Assembly: GCA_022813625.1 (NCBI GenBank)
Contig: JAKLMB010000013.1
Coordinates: 434,001-498,000 of the forward strand
Length of the DNA: 64,000 nt
Direction: 5' to 3'
From: Aaosphaeria pasadenensis
Taxonomy: Eukaryota; Ascomycota; Dothideomycetes; Pleosporales
The notes under the pieces are model-generated. The model ran no database searches. It saw nothing but the letters and a program-made list of their open reading frames with translations, and had not been told where the DNA came from. This document shows positions 45,754 to 58,665 of the stretch, piece by piece (position 1 is the stretch's first letter; every line of letters begins with the position of its first letter). The translations under genes and the position numbers were made by a program.

Positions 45754-47651
45754 ATGGAAAGGGACAGAGACCGAGACCGAGATCGAGACCGGAGGTTTGC
45801 TGCACCTATTTCGTATGTCGAGCGAGCATGATTTGACTGCCTGCGCCGTACCTTGAGGTAGTCTTTTTCAACCCTGTTTCTAATTCTTTGTTAGAGATGA
45901 CAGATACTCCAACACCTACCGTCCTCGTTCCCCAATCCCTCGTGGCGACAGCTACCGCGCTGGTCGTTCACCTCCCCGAGGCCGTGGCGTATTAGCTGCC
46001 GATACATATACTCCAGGCGGGAGGCCTCCAAGGCCTCGGAGCCGTTCTCCAGGTTTCCGGCGCCGTTCACGGAGTCCTAGGCGGGACGACGACCGATGGA
46101 GAGCAAGGCCTCGATCACCACCGCGACGACCATACTCTCCTCCTCCTCGACGGGACGACTACAGAAGTGACCGCGGGCGTTCCCCCAGGAGGGATGGATA
46201 TGACTCGTACACACGATCGCCGCGAGTGCGCGACCGCTCTCTACCTCCAAGAGATCCTTCGCCGGCTAGAAGTCGTGGAATGCGCTCGCCCCTCCGTCCC
46301 AGCAGATATGACGAGCCGCGCTCCCGCGCTCACAGGTAAAGTCGAAACACCTTTAATAAGCTTCTTTGGCTCATTCCCATATAGCCCCTACCGCCGGTAC
46401 TCTCCTCCACGCGACACTCGAGACAATCGTGACATCCGTGACGCTCGGGATTCTCGCGATGTTCGCGACGCCCGTGACTCTCGAGACCCTCGCGACTATC
46501 GTCGAAGATCACCTTCCCCACCGAGACGTGAGCGACAAGACCCATATACTGCAGATACTTGGAGGCGAAGGTCACCATCACCGGCCAGACTATTCCAGTC
46601 CAACGATGTGTCCGGACGGGAATCTGCAGCTACCTCCCGACGATCATCTCCACCTCCGGTCCATCCTAGCAGGATAGCGATAATACCTGACGAAAGGCCC
46701 ATCCGAGAGCCTGTTTCCGCGCCCCGCTCTCCACTTCCAATCCGAGAACGAGATGATCGAGAGCGCGACCGAGAGTACGATAGGGATAGGGATTTTACCC
46801 GGGATCGTGAGCGAGAGCGAGAGCGCGAGCGCGAACGAGAACGCGAGAGATCTCCTCCTCGCATTCGTGATGCTCCACCTACTGGCCCTCGTAGTGATCG
46901 GGAATTTGCGCCACCTTCAGGACCTTCGGCGACCAGGAACGGGGACAGTAACTTTCCACGAGCGCCGCCGACTGGACCTGCTAACCGCGGATATACTGCA
47001 CCTGCTCAATCGCCCCCAGTTGGACCCTCAAATACCGCCCCTCAACCTCCTGCTTTTCCACGTGCTGGTAATCCTATTTTGGCTGCCCCTACTCGGCCGT
47101 CAGGTCGCGGTCGTGGAGGTTTTGGATATGATGCGCCTCGTGATTTTGCTCCTAGACGTGGTTCTGCGCACTGGGGTGGTCGAGGAGGAGGTGGTGGTGG
47201 CTTCTACGGTGGTCCGCCCTCTGGACCTCGAGGAGCTCCTAGTGGACCTGGCGGTGGATCTGGTCCAAGTCCTGGGCCTGGTGCTGGCCCTGGCACTAGC
47301 CCAGCATCTGCTTCTTTCAATGCTCCTTTCCGCGGATCGACAAATAGTACCTCGACGACTTATCCACGCACCCAACGGTTCCGCGACCATCTCTCTGATC
47401 TGCCGAAGGAGATTCCGGGAGGGCAAAAGGCACCTGACTTGTATGACCACAGCAAGATCAACAAACTTGAAGACGAAGCACGTAGATTGAGGGAGATGAT
47501 CGAAGCGAAGGAGGCAATCAAGCGGCAACGTCTAAAGGAGTGGGACGGACTAGAGAAGGACGCGAACAATGCAGCCTTGAGAGCTGACCTTGCTGAACAG
47601 CAACTGAGGTCTTTGAACGGAGAGGGCGAAGTTGGCGGAGCTGCTTTCTAG
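45754..47651 (+). CDS. Arg/Ser- and Arg/Asp-rich nuclear protein, probably splicing-related
   Basis: Three exons, 45754-45812, 45895-46335 and 46385-47651, join in phase to 588 residues. Exon 1 starts MERDRDRDRD. The first 300 residues are dense in RSP, RD and RE dipeptides (RRSPSPPRRER, then a long RERERER run), typical of SR-related proteins that bind RNA-processing complexes. A Gly/Pro-rich stretch with RGG-like motifs follows. The last about 100 residues are different: a charged coiled-coil (DHSKINKLEDEARRLREMIEAKEA) ending LRSLNGEGE. I see no RRM and cannot name an orthologue. Because of repeats, other frames are also open over 46753-47490, but only this one connects across both introns. 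The neighbouring SF3B2 and shared TCACGTGA suggest, but do not prove, a splicing role. Confidence 0.8.
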
Positions 47652-48147
47652 TGAGGAGCAGATTTGTAAGAGACTTCGACATTGACCATGGCATTTCTGG
47701 GGAGTTTTGACCGGCGGTGAGATACTTCTGGTTAATTTGCATTAATGGGGCACTGGATGGGAAGCACTTGCATGGCGAAAGCATAGATTGGAAGTTATTG
47801 GTCGAGATCTGTACGATACCACAGTATGCAAACTTGGACATTAACAATATGTTTAAAGGTTCACATGTGAGGACTTATTACATGGATTGTGAACGATCAC
47901 GATGAGATACTGGGAACGAATACTAATGAGGGACTAGAGATTACATTGTGCTCTATGTACCTCATTCTGTGGCAGCATACTTCGAATACGATGGGTATAG
48001 GATACAACAAACGAATGACTATAATACAGACCCCTAAAACTACACTTTGTACTAAAACGAACTGATGACTAGGAATGAAAGAGGGTATCAAATCAAGACG
48101 CGTAAGGAAAAATGACCGAACTCCCGAGCGATCACACCCTCCACCCT
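47652..48147. other. Convergent intergenic region
   Basis: The 3' flanks of the RS-rich gene (plus) and the RTA1-like gene (minus). It is AT-leaning, with no frame, RNA or repeat that I can support. Confidence 0.6.
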
Positions 48148-49510
48148 CTAGACATCTGCTTTTGGGATTGCTTGCGTTCCCTTGACCTCAGATTCTGATT
48201 GAGCTGTGACAGACGCGTTCCTGTTCCCATCTGCCTGCTTCGCCTGCTTGAAGAAATACTTCCCAATGTACCCCCTCCTTCCCCACAGCCTGAAAGGATC
48301 CAAGACACCCGCAAGCACACTCCTCTTATTCTGCTTCTTCTCCCTCCTCAACCTCTCCAACTCCTCATCACTCATCTCCCAGAACCGACTCTTCTCATCT
48401 CTCCCAACAATCATGCCATACACATCGAACGGATCAAACACCGTAACAATCCACGGCCTATCATCCGCCCACCCGGGGCCCCTCCTCTCCGTAACCCCAT
48501 CCCTATCCAAAAACACCGAATTCGACCTCGGCAGCCTCTTCCCAGGATGCCAAACATTCAGCAGCACAGTGTTAATCCACATGATGATCGCCTCGAAGAT
48601 CCAAAAGAACACCTCGTTCTTATAAATCGCCGAGTCCCACCCCATAATATACTCCACCAACCTATAAATACACCTGATGGTGATGATCGTCGCACTCGCA
48701 TACAGAGTGTACAACACGATCGCGAGGTCCTTGCTCAAAACACCTGCGCGCTTGGCGCGGAATTGGAATATGACGGCGAGGACCCCGAAGGCGCCGAAAA
48801 GGGCGGCTTGTAGGCACAGGCTTGCCGTCACGAGGTGGCTTCCGATCTCGCGCTCCTTCTGGCTGCGGCTGCTGTCCGCCATGCGCCATGCGCCCTGGCC
48901 GATTAGGATCTCGCACACGGCGTCGAGGCCGACGAAGGTGGTGGCGACGCGGCCTGGGTGCAGGGGGGAGAGATACGGGATGTAGTACAGGATCCGGGAG
49001 AGGATGATGTAGTTTATGAGGGCGTAGACTGGGGGGCCGGACATGATGAGGATGACGGTGGTGATGAGGTAGGTTAGGGAGTCTGGGTGGTAGGCGGCGA
49101 CTAGGCGGATTGCGAAGCCGGCGGTCATGAGGAGGGCGGCCCAGGGGAGGAAGAGGGTTGTTCGCCATGAGTGGTGTTTGCTGGGGATGGTGTCAGTGGG
49201 ATGTGTTGATTGATATATGGCACTGATAGGTGGGGGAATGGTAGAAGGAAGAAGGTATAAACAGGAAGAAGTCTGATTGATGGAGACAAAAGGATAGAAT
49301 GTAGGAAAAGGGACGAAGTCGTAAGAGAAGGGATTGGTACATTGTCTGATATGTATGTACGATTCCACTGATTAAGAAGAGTACTATGAAGACAATAGGA
49401 GCAGCTTTGTTGGGTGCATAGTACCAAACGCTGCCGGGTGCTACACCAATGAATTAGATATGATAAGTGCATGCAGAATGGGAAGACATACAGTAATCTC
49501 CCATGCCCAT
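48148..49510 (-). CDS. RTA1-family membrane protein (lipid-translocating exporter-like)
   Basis: Fungal-specific protein with seven membrane spans. Relatives include yeast Rta1 and Rsb1, connected with resistance to azole-like compounds or sphingoid-base export. Three minus-strand exons, 49510-49492 (19 nt), 49440-49341 and 49180-48148, give 383 residues. The splice reconstructs an N-terminus with SVWYYAPNKAAPIVFIVLF, which fits the family's first span. Without it the frame would start with unrelated residues. Later family features are GFAIRLVAAY, a segment with YIILSRILYYIP, the loop FVGLDAVCEILIGQGAW, and IRCIYRLVEYIMGWDSAIYKNEVFFWIFEA. The C-terminal tail of about 110 residues is charged and probably cytosolic. 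Substrate is unknown. The second intron is 160 nt. Confidence 0.88.
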
Positions 49511-50235
49511 CTTGACGACTCAAGAAGATACGATGTCTATGATCTAGGAGTTGTGATGATGAAAAGATATGATGTTAGATGTCTCCAAGCATTGCCCGAG
49601 CAAGAGACTCTTATACAAAGCTGAGAAGCCTAAGGCATACACATATATCCAAAGCGCAACGAATCAGGCGTACAGTTCTAATCAAGGAAGTGTGGCGTCT
49701 ATAAGACTATGAGCAATAATGATATGTACATCACAGGGCGCGATCAGAGCAATTAAATGGCGATGAGAGATTTTGGAATGAGTGAATTCTAAATGGGAAA
49801 CATTGAGCTATTAAGGCTGTAGAACCCGCAATGCGAAGAATGCGAGGTAAGGCTGCATAGGCGCGTGAGAGCAAGGTGCCACAAACAAGGACTGTAAGGC
49901 GTATTCGCTTGAAAGAGCCGGGGATGAGGCGCATTATGATAGGGGCTCGAGATCGTCTCCATATCCTATCATCACGACTGAAAGGTTGACCGGTCTTCCG
50001 GTCAGTGGAGGCTTGGACGACGTTAGAGATTAGCTGGGAGAGCGAACAGAGAGAGGTTTGGTGCTAAGACGAAAGCGTATTAGCCGATACTGCTCTCTGA
50101 GAAGCGGTGTCGAACCACGTGCATAGTGCATACCTACATTCACGACCGTCCCATCGCTTACGTGCTTTGCAACAGACAGAAGCCTTCTTTTTTTATTCTA
50201 TTCCTTGGAGATCTTAGTATCGGGGCACGTGTTTC
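49511..50235. other. Divergent intergenic region RTA1-like / TRS130
   Basis: This region holds both promoters. CACGTG hexamers occur at 50116-50121 and at 50226-50231, the latter ending five bases before the TRS130 ATG. No gene or RNA is supported. Confidence 0.55.
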
Positions 50236-53200
50236 ATGAGCGTGGCGGGAAATGGTGCACCAGGCTTGGGTGCCGTAGATGATGCTCACAAGCAGCGGCC
50301 TATTGAATCCAGTGTGATGGATGGTTCATCGACCTCAAAGGTCACGGGTAAGGCCCCTACATCAACGAATCCAAGTATAGATGCTCAATATGTGTTCTAG
50401 TCGAGTATCATGATCCGTCAGGTGTATTTCCGTTGGTCCAGGAACAACTCACAGCTCGCTTTCCACTCCGCAACCTCCATTGGAAATCACCAAATCGCCC
50501 CTTAAGATCTATCGACTCATTGCATGTGGACCTTGTTCCTAGCAGCGACTCTGTGCATATCTCTGGGGTGACTTCTCCTGCATTGACGGTTCCAGATGCT
50601 CAGGGATCCAATGCTACTACGAGTGCCGAAATCTTTAGGGCACCTCCAAAGGAAAGGCGACATCAAATCCCCGGACTCCGTCGAACGCCATATCTAAAGG
50701 TGTACCTGTTACGATGTGACGACTCTGATTCGTACAAATCAACAGCGCGGAAGCAATTGAGGGAGTGGGTCAAGGCTCACACACCTCCATCGCAAAGCAG
50801 CTCTTCCAAGGATCTGGAAAATCACGATGCGTTCGAATGGATGATCATCCACATCGTAGTTCCCGACACTCCTGCAGCAAGTCAACCTCGCGGGTCAGCC
50901 TCGTCTAGTAGTACCGCGGGTGAGAAAGAGAAGTCGCGATGGACCCGTGGCACGACAACCATCCTTGAGAAGATCCGGGCCGATTTCAATGTCTCTTCAA
51001 AGTCGGCGCCAGATCGTGTAGCGCAGATCAGACTGCAGAAGGATGTCGTCCCGCCACATATGCTTCCCCAGGCTTCTGCGGTCTCGACGCCTCCGATCAG
51101 TGAGAGTCCGCAGGAACAAGACAGAGCCTGGACCGACGTCATTGTGAAATTCAAAACCCTGATCCTACTCTCTTTTGACTTGAGAGTGAGCCAATATGAA
51201 GAAGACATCAGAGAAAAGGATTCTCAACGAGTACTTCCAGGCTGGAATTTCTGTACGTTCTTCATACTCAAAGAAGGTCTTGCGAGAGGCTTCGAGAGCG
51301 TGGGATTGGTCGAGGATGCTCTGCTTGGCTACGATGAGCTTTCAGTAGGCCTGGATGCTATTGTACGTGAACAGGCCAAGTCGGGTGATGAGACGTATGG
51401 TGGCGTTATACCAAGCTACTCCGAAGACCTTTATGCAAAGGCATCGGAGATTCTGAAGCGCTCACAGACTGATGATGGGGGACGAAAGGAACCCCAATCT
51501 CATATTCACGACTCGAAGCCTCTAGACGCAAACAAAAAGAATTACCGAGATCTGATTCTAGCAAACAACATATCTATCTTCGACTTCCGTTGCTACATAT
51601 TCGCCCGACAAGCAGCCCTGCTCTTACGTCTGGGAAATGCCCATTCTTCCCGATCAGACCTGGCAGCTAAGGTGCATCCTAGACCTCCGAACGTCCGGCG
51701 CTCAACCGACGACGTCAATATGGGGACCAAATCGGCTGCTCAGTCTGATGTGTCTGAGGATCTATATTCCTTGGCTGAAGTGTGCTCCCGCGCTCTAAAC
51801 TTCATCACCTTTGCAGGCCGGCTATTGAGAGCCGATCTTCACAACGGCGCCAAAACCCACGACACGACGTTTCCCGAGCAGCTTGTTGAGAACATCGTGC
51901 GCTCTTGGACGTATGCCTCTCTGCAGCAAATCTTGGAAGACACCGCAACCTCTTCCCTGCCAATTTCGAAAATGATAATTGAGACCGGCACGGGCTCTTC
52001 GGACAAGATGCAACCGTTTGGGGGTCACAACAAAGAGCAGAAATTGAGTCTTGCTGAGCCAAAAACCATGATACACCCGGCTCGAAAGTCATCGTTAAAC
52101 AATGGTCGCTCCGCGTCGACAGAGCCACCATATGCCGCATCAACCTCCTCTGCCCAGGTGGTATATGCCGATGGACAATATCAAGACCGTCCAGTTCCCG
52201 GCCAGGACCCGAATGCCCAAGCGGTAAAGTCGGGACAGCAGGACTTGGCTGGCAACAGAGCTCAACTGTATGTCGTTCAGAGGCGTATCTTGGAGAACAT
52301 CGGGAAGGCGTTAGGGTGGACTATAGGTTGGGCCGCTATTCTCGAGGACGACCCAGATTCGAAGGAACTCAGCGATGTCGACCTGGACAAAGAGGATTCT
52401 GAATCCGACGAGGACGATGAAGAAGATACTGATGCCGTTACCAAATCCAAGGCTCCTGAGGTCACAAGTCCTACCGTTGGTCTCGCTGCTGCTGCTATCG
52501 TAAGCGCCGTATCATCCCTGGAGAACTTCCACCGCTACTATGAGACGTTGAGCGATTTGATCGTCAAACACTACATGGCTGCTGGTCAAGCCAAAGCGGG
52601 CGAAAGCATACTGGGCGATCTTGCTGCCCTTCGATTTAAGCTCGGCGACTACGCAGCGGCTTCGATGTACTTTGGACGTATGGCGTCTTCGTTCAGGGAG
52701 ACAAGGTGGAACCTTGTGGAAAGCACGATGCTTAAGATGCACGCAGAATGTCTCAAGAAGCTGAACCGTAAGGACGAGTACGTGAGGAAGCTGCTTGACC
52801 TGTTGGCCAAGTCGGCAGCGAATGCGAAAAGCCTACGCTCCTCATTCAGGCGGACCAGCGCCGGTCCCGGGACGCATTCTGCGAACCACTGGCTGGACGA
52901 TGACAAGGTGAACACCACTGGCCTCCTTCGGGAGCTCATTGACTTCTCCGAACAGCTCCCGTACGATATTACAGTCCCTATGCTCGATTACTTCAGCGAC
53001 ATATCTGTAGAACCTTACGTCAAGCACTTTGAAGACAAGGATGGCTTCCAGCTTCGCGTTTCTTTCAGACACCTTTTGGAAGATCAAGTCACGGTCCAAA
53101 AGGCCAGGATAAGACTTGTGGGCGCCAGCCCTGAGCAAGGAAAGGAGATTTGGCTTGAAAGCGATGGCCCCTTTGAGGTTAAGAAGGGGTTGTGCCATCT

Positions 53201-55071
53201 GTGGCTCAGTTCCAACGTGAGTGTTTAGGGAATTTAATGTCAACTCGAAACTAACATTTCTCAGGTAAACACAACCGGCCCGTACTTGTTCGACAAAATC
53301 GTGCTGGAGGCCAAGCGGATCATCGTCACCCACGAGCCTCTCAAGCTGGACGAACAAAAGGATTCTCTAGGCATCATTATGTCGCCATCTATCAAATCGC
53401 TGAAGGCTGCACGGAAGTCTCGAATTCTATGCTTTCCGCGGTCTGAGTCCTTCCAAGCTCGGCTGTACTTGTCACACTTCATACACATTGATCGACAGAA
53501 GTCTATCGAAATCGAGTGTTCTAGTGGATGGAACGACATTGAGATGGCAGAGATCAGGCTCAGATCGGCATCTGCTGGCCTCAGGCTACGGACGGCTAAT
53601 GCTACTGTGACATCAGGTGATGCAACAATCGAGGAACAGACAAAACCAGGGATCATCAAAATCTCCGGCCTAGATGCCAATTCCAAGGCTATTCTTCAGA
53701 TACCATACGACTTGGAGATCGTGCTACCGGAGCTTTCCGTCAAGGTCGAAATCGAGTATAAGACTGAAAAGGGTCAATTTCAATACCAATCGCCCTTTAC
53801 CATCCCTATCGATCTTCCGCTAGACGTCAACGTCCATGACCACTTCAAGAGCGGGTCGCTTTACTCGAAATTCAACATCAAGACAGCAAACCAGGTTCCA
53901 TTGTTCATCCACGACGTCAAACTCGAGGGGTCTGAGGAATACGAAGTCCGTTCGCCGAGAAGACCGGACGAAATGGTTAAGGTCTTCCCGAGACAGCCTT
54001 TGGCAATTACCTACAAAGTGACGAAGAAAGAGGCGTCAGCATCTCAACGGCGGCAGAGCCGGCCGGGAAATGCTGGAAGCCTCTCGCTATCTGTGGTCTA
54101 CCGCTGTTTGAACGAAGATGTGCTTGAACGGGCTCGAGAACTTTTCACCAATGACGCCAACGCTAGTCAAGTGCGGCAGATTGCTCCTCTTCTCATTGCA
54201 ACGTTTGTAGAAAGACTACAGCATCGTCTACTTCCGCAGCAGTATGAGAAAATTGCCTTACTGGACAAGGTTGACCTGGGATCATTTGAAGCGCAGGATT
54301 GGGCTGAATGCATTGAAAGTGTGCCACCGCCACGACGCGAAGATACTCTGAAGTGGCTGCAGGATTGGCATCAGGTGAGTATCTTTTGTATATCTTGAAG
54401 TTATCGCACTACTGACATCATTGCAGACTAACAAGACTATCCTGTTGCATTCGCCAGCTGGATCTGATCCTCAGCCTACCAATGTTGCGCCTCAATCACC
54501 CCGTCCTCCTCGACAAATCATAATATCTGTTGCCATACCGCAAACTCATATTGTTCACACAGCATCTCTTACCCCCGCGTCTGCAGAACAGCCCTCGCCC
54601 TATGCAACGACAATCGCAGAAGTAGGCCAACCGTTCTTGACACACCTCAGGATCAAGCACACCCGGAAATGGGGCTCACCAGAGAGCCTCACCTCGCTCG
54701 CCAACCTCAAAAGTCCCACTGACCCCATCGAGTTCGTCTACGCCATCGAAGCCAATCCTGAGATCTGGCTGGTTGCGGGCCAGCGCAGGGCACACCTCAC
54801 GGTGAGAGAGAACGAGGAATTCAAAACACCAATCATGTTGGTCCCCCTCAAGGCAGGTCACACCATGATGCCGAATATAGAGATTAGGGCCAGGATACCG
54901 CCCAGGGCGGATCCAAAGGATGAGCCGGAGGAGCAGCTGAACTGCGAGACGGATTACTTGAGCTATGGAGAGAGTGTGATGATTGTACCGAATGTGAGGA
55001 GCAGTACTGTGGGCATTGGCGATTTAAGCTCTCCGAAGAGCACTGTGTGGCTCGAGTCCGAAGCTAGATGA
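50236..55071 (+). CDS. TRS130: TRAPPII complex subunit Trs130 (TRAPPC10)
   Basis: This subunit of the TRAPPII tether and guanine-exchange complex activates Rab11-type GTPases (yeast Ypt31/32) at the late Golgi, feeding exocytosis at hyphal tips. Four exons, 50236-50347, 50401-53216, 53265-54374 and 54427-55071, give 1,560 residues. The first intron restores SKVTVEYHDPSGVFPLV, and exon 2 continues with RFPLRNLHWKSPNRPLRSIDSLHV, the conserved N-terminal signature. Middle regions include WNFCTFFILKEGLARGFESVGLVEDAL and helical TRAPP segments. Ser/Thr-rich and acidic insertions (DLDKEDSESDEDDEEDTD) separate them. The C-terminal part is beta-rich. All introns are 48-53 nt with GTAAGG or GTGAGT donors. 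No disruption is seen. Confidence 0.95.
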
Positions 55072-55545
55072 TTGCAATGTATAGAAAGGAATCCTGCACA
55101 AACTTTGATGCAGTGACTATTTTGGCTGGGTTGTAAATAGAAATCAATGAATACGGACCCTGAGCTGAGTATAAACACATGCTTCGTTTGTAAAGGTTTA
55201 GCGTGTGGAGTTTAGCGCGTGTGCGGCACCAGGAACCAATCAGACATTGTGTTGGTGCACTCCCGCGAGCATGCATTATTTTGTTTAATTTATTTATTAT
55301 TTCGCGTTCGCTGCTCGAGCCAAGCCATCGTCACCTCCCATCATCTAGTCCGACTTCCATTCCCCCTCAAAACAAACGACAACAACAACAGACGACCAAC
55401 GCCGCATTCCAGAGGGGGCCATTGGATAATTCGACACATCACCCCTCGCCTACTCCGGTAGTGTGGATCCATCGAGAAAATTCCTGATCCATACACACCC
55501 TTGCCATTTCTACGCTAGGGCGCTTGTCGCTACGTAGTTACTGAC
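55072..55545. other. Intergenic region between TRS130 and the next gene
   Basis: The 3' flank of TRS130 and the promoter/leader of the following plus-strand gene. It has an AT-rich part near 55275-55300 and C/A-rich leader sequence after 55320. No other feature is seen. Confidence 0.55.
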
Positions 55546-57002
55546 ATGGCCGACGATGACCGCCCTTTCACTCCACGCCGGAGTAGATTCCAGGAGGGCA
55601 CGATGAACTCGATGAACAGCATACACCCGCCGCCCGAGGAGCTCTGGGTAGAACTGGGTATCGAGGACATAATCAGGAGAGCGAACGAAGACAGCCAGAG
55701 GGCTAATCCTCGTAAACGATCCGCACCGGACTCGAGTACTGACGATGGGGATGTTGTCACCGCCATTACCACGTCAGAGTCTTCGCAGAGCCTGCAATCG
55801 AACCACCACAACATCTTCGAGCGATTCTCCCGAGCTGCATCGTCTTTCTTCCGCGGGAATGGATTCAGCACCCTAGGGAAGCGGAAAGCAGGCGAGAGAG
55901 ATGCCGTCAAGGAGGCATCGTCCCTGAAGAAGGCCTCATCCGCGGAGAGGGAGCTGCTAAAGGTGGCAGACAAGGAAAACATAAACACACCGGCCCGGGA
56001 GAGCAGAAAGGAGGAGTACGAGCGCGCATACGCCGAGGCCAAGGAGAAAGGGTTGCTCCCCAAGCCGCAGGTGTTCGTACGACCTCGTGCTACCCCACGT
56101 GGTACACCGCGTCCTGGTAAGTTCTCAATTAGGATCTGCAGACCAATAGTCTGTATTCGATTGAATAGATATGCTAATCGAGTGAAACAGCTTCCGCTCG
56201 TAAAGAGAACAGCAATGGCCCCGAGACTCCCATGCCAGCATCGACGCTCCGCGCCTCAGCGAGCAAGAAAGACCTAGCCAAGCAAGTGAAACTGTCCAAA
56301 CGGGTCTCCGACCTCGAGCAAAAGCTCGCAGTCGCCCGCAAGCAGCTTCACGATGCCATTGGCGAGCCCATGCCAACCCTGCCAACCCTGCCTCCCACGC
56401 CGAACACTGCAACGACATCACGATCGCAGAAGATCTTCACGCCCGTCCCCGTCCCAGTCGACACCCCATCGACAGCACCAGTCAAGGAGAGCCTGGACTC
56501 AGAAGACAACTCATCATCCGCAGCTGCAACAACCACCGACTCCGGAAGCGTATATGCCGCCGCCGCTCCTGTCCCAAAACGCACCCCAAGCTCAGCAGGC
56601 AAGATCGTGAAGAAGCGCAAGGCGAGCACCAGCCACGGCTACGACTCGAGCGGGGAGTATAGGCCCATCCCCACGGAATCAGACTACGACGAGTCGGACC
56701 TGTCGGAGAAGAAGACGCCCAACAAGCGTCGGCGCAACCGCGGAGGGGGCCGCTTGACGAAGAAGCGGTCGGGCGTCAAGCCGCGGCAGCAGCAGGATAG
56801 CGACGTCGTCATGGCTGATGGCAGCGACGGCGCAGCAGCAGGCGACGTGGACGACAGGAGCAGAGAGAGCAGCGTCGTGATGATCGTACCGGATGGCGTC
56901 GTTGTCCCACCTATACCGTCTATCCCCAAGGAAGTGCAGGGCAAGAGGGCGCAGATCAAGGAGCCAGATGGCTTTGGCGGGTATGGCCATGAGATCTTTT
57001 GA
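55546..57002 (+). CDS. Charged, probably nuclear protein of unknown function
   Basis: Two exons, 55546-56116 and 56191-57002, join in phase (donor GTAAGT, acceptor AACAG) to 460 residues. The N-terminus starts MADDDRPFTPRRSRFQ and carries a conserved-looking helix (ELWVELGIEDIIRRANED). A Ser-rich linker follows. Residues about 160-185 are charged with EEYERAYAEAKEKGLLP. After the intron comes a predicted coiled coil (KQVKLSKRVSDLEQKLAVARKQLHDAIGE, described here in two parts as KQVKLSKRVSDLE and QKLAVARKQLH). The second half is Ser/Thr/Pro-rich with basic clusters (KIVKKRK, NKRRRNRGGG) that look like nuclear localisation signals, ending GGYGHEIF. Similar fungal proteins have been labelled nuclear RNA-binding, but I see no RNA-binding fold, so that label is weak. 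Confidence 0.75.
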
Positions 57003-58579
57003 ATGCACTCATCCTATGCTTGGTCAATACCTTCCTCGTTGGATTCCCGACCTTCCTCCCTATCACCATATCATTCCTGTTCGCCAGACACATCACCTAA
57101 AACCACAGAACTCTCTTCCTATTCCGCTAAAAAATCCTTCCGCCGTTCACCCATTCATCCATTCAAGCGAGCGAGCAACCTCCATTAAAAACGAGCAAAG
57201 GCGTCTGTCTCATTCTGGGGTCTTCTCTCTCTAGGAGACCTTTGTTTCTATTTCATTTCTGGTGTTTTGTTTTAACGTTACCGTTTGACGAAAGACATGA
57301 CTCTCTCATGACCTACAAACTGTTCTCTTTCTTGGCGCATTCCTGCTTCTTTGAAGGTGCATAGCCCTACCTAGTATATATTTACCTCTCTTCGAAACAA
57401 TAATACTGATACCGATACCGACCACTCAGATGTTGAACGATGATGTTATGATAGTGATGAGAACAGTAGAGTCGCGTTATAACGATACTCGATGAGGCGA
57501 TAATGTCGTTATTAAGATACAAAACCAGTGCAAAAATCCAATTTCATACAAAAATACCACTGCTCTTAACATCTGATAATGTCAGTAAATTCTCAAGAAC
57601 ATCGTTATATAACAAGTATAATTTACCCCAATCTAGCTAGCTTACTTCTACATTAGGCTTAACCTCGAGTCGGAATGTAAGCTAAGATATAGCGCTGAAA
57701 GCCAATGATCCATTGTAGCAATAGAAAAGGGCTGTGATGCAGGTACAGATGCATACAACAAAATTTTCTGATCATCTGACGCAGTTCGAATAGCTTGGCA
57801 GGTGGTCGTTCAACAGACCTGGGGCGGAGCACGAGTTGTGGGGGCGCAGCATTGCTACACCGCGTCGAATCTCACCTGCATAGAAAGTAGTTATAAGAGC
57901 GAGGGCTCTACGCATCAATCTGCCCGACATCCTCGAGTCTCGTTCACTCCAACAACGCAACGCATCGATATCTTACTCAATGGCTTCGCAAATTATAGGG
58001 TAGGGCTTTGATATATAGGGTTTTTTTTGGGGATGATGGGGCTGATTGTTGTAGGGAGGATGGGCGTTATGGTACGGAGAACACGGGACATCGGTCTAAT
58101 GCTGGAAACGGTTGGGGACATTTGGCTGATTTGGTCGCCCAAATCTTTTTTGCTACTGGCCATGCGCACCAAGCTTCTAGCAATGCGTCAAGTCCTACTG
58201 GTAGTAAATTTATTACTGCTGGTCATGCGGTACAGGCTGGTCGCAGTGGATTTTCCTTTATTTGGACGCACCTACGTAGGGCCGAGGCTCAGCAACTGGA
58301 GGAGGCATCAGGGGGCAATACATATCATTCTTCTCCCACTACCGGCGAAGACGCAATACTAATGAACATTACAATCCTGAACATTACAATTCAAGTATCC
58401 AAACCCACTGCTCTACTAACTTCCGTCAACACATTCATTGCATGGCTTCAGACGGATGTATACCCAGCAATCAGAGGGCTGGGAAACCGTCAGATTAACG
58501 AGCATGAGATGGTGGGGGAGGTGTGAGGTGGAAGATACGAGGGTTGGGGAGAAGGTGGAGGGTGTGATTGTGGGGAGTG

Positions 58580-58665
58580 GGACGAAATCGTGGAGGACGA
58601 AATCGAGTAGGACAAAGCTGAGGAGTAAATTGACGAGGAAAGGGTTGACGAGGAAAGTGACGAGG
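58580..58665. repeat. Imperfect purine-rich repeat array (GGACGAAATCG-like units)
   Basis: Units such as GGACGAAATCG and GACGAGGAAAG recur at about 15-base spacing with drift. One frame reads as Asp/Glu-rich peptide interrupted by stops, so it could be a degraded acidic coding stretch. Confidence 0.5.
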
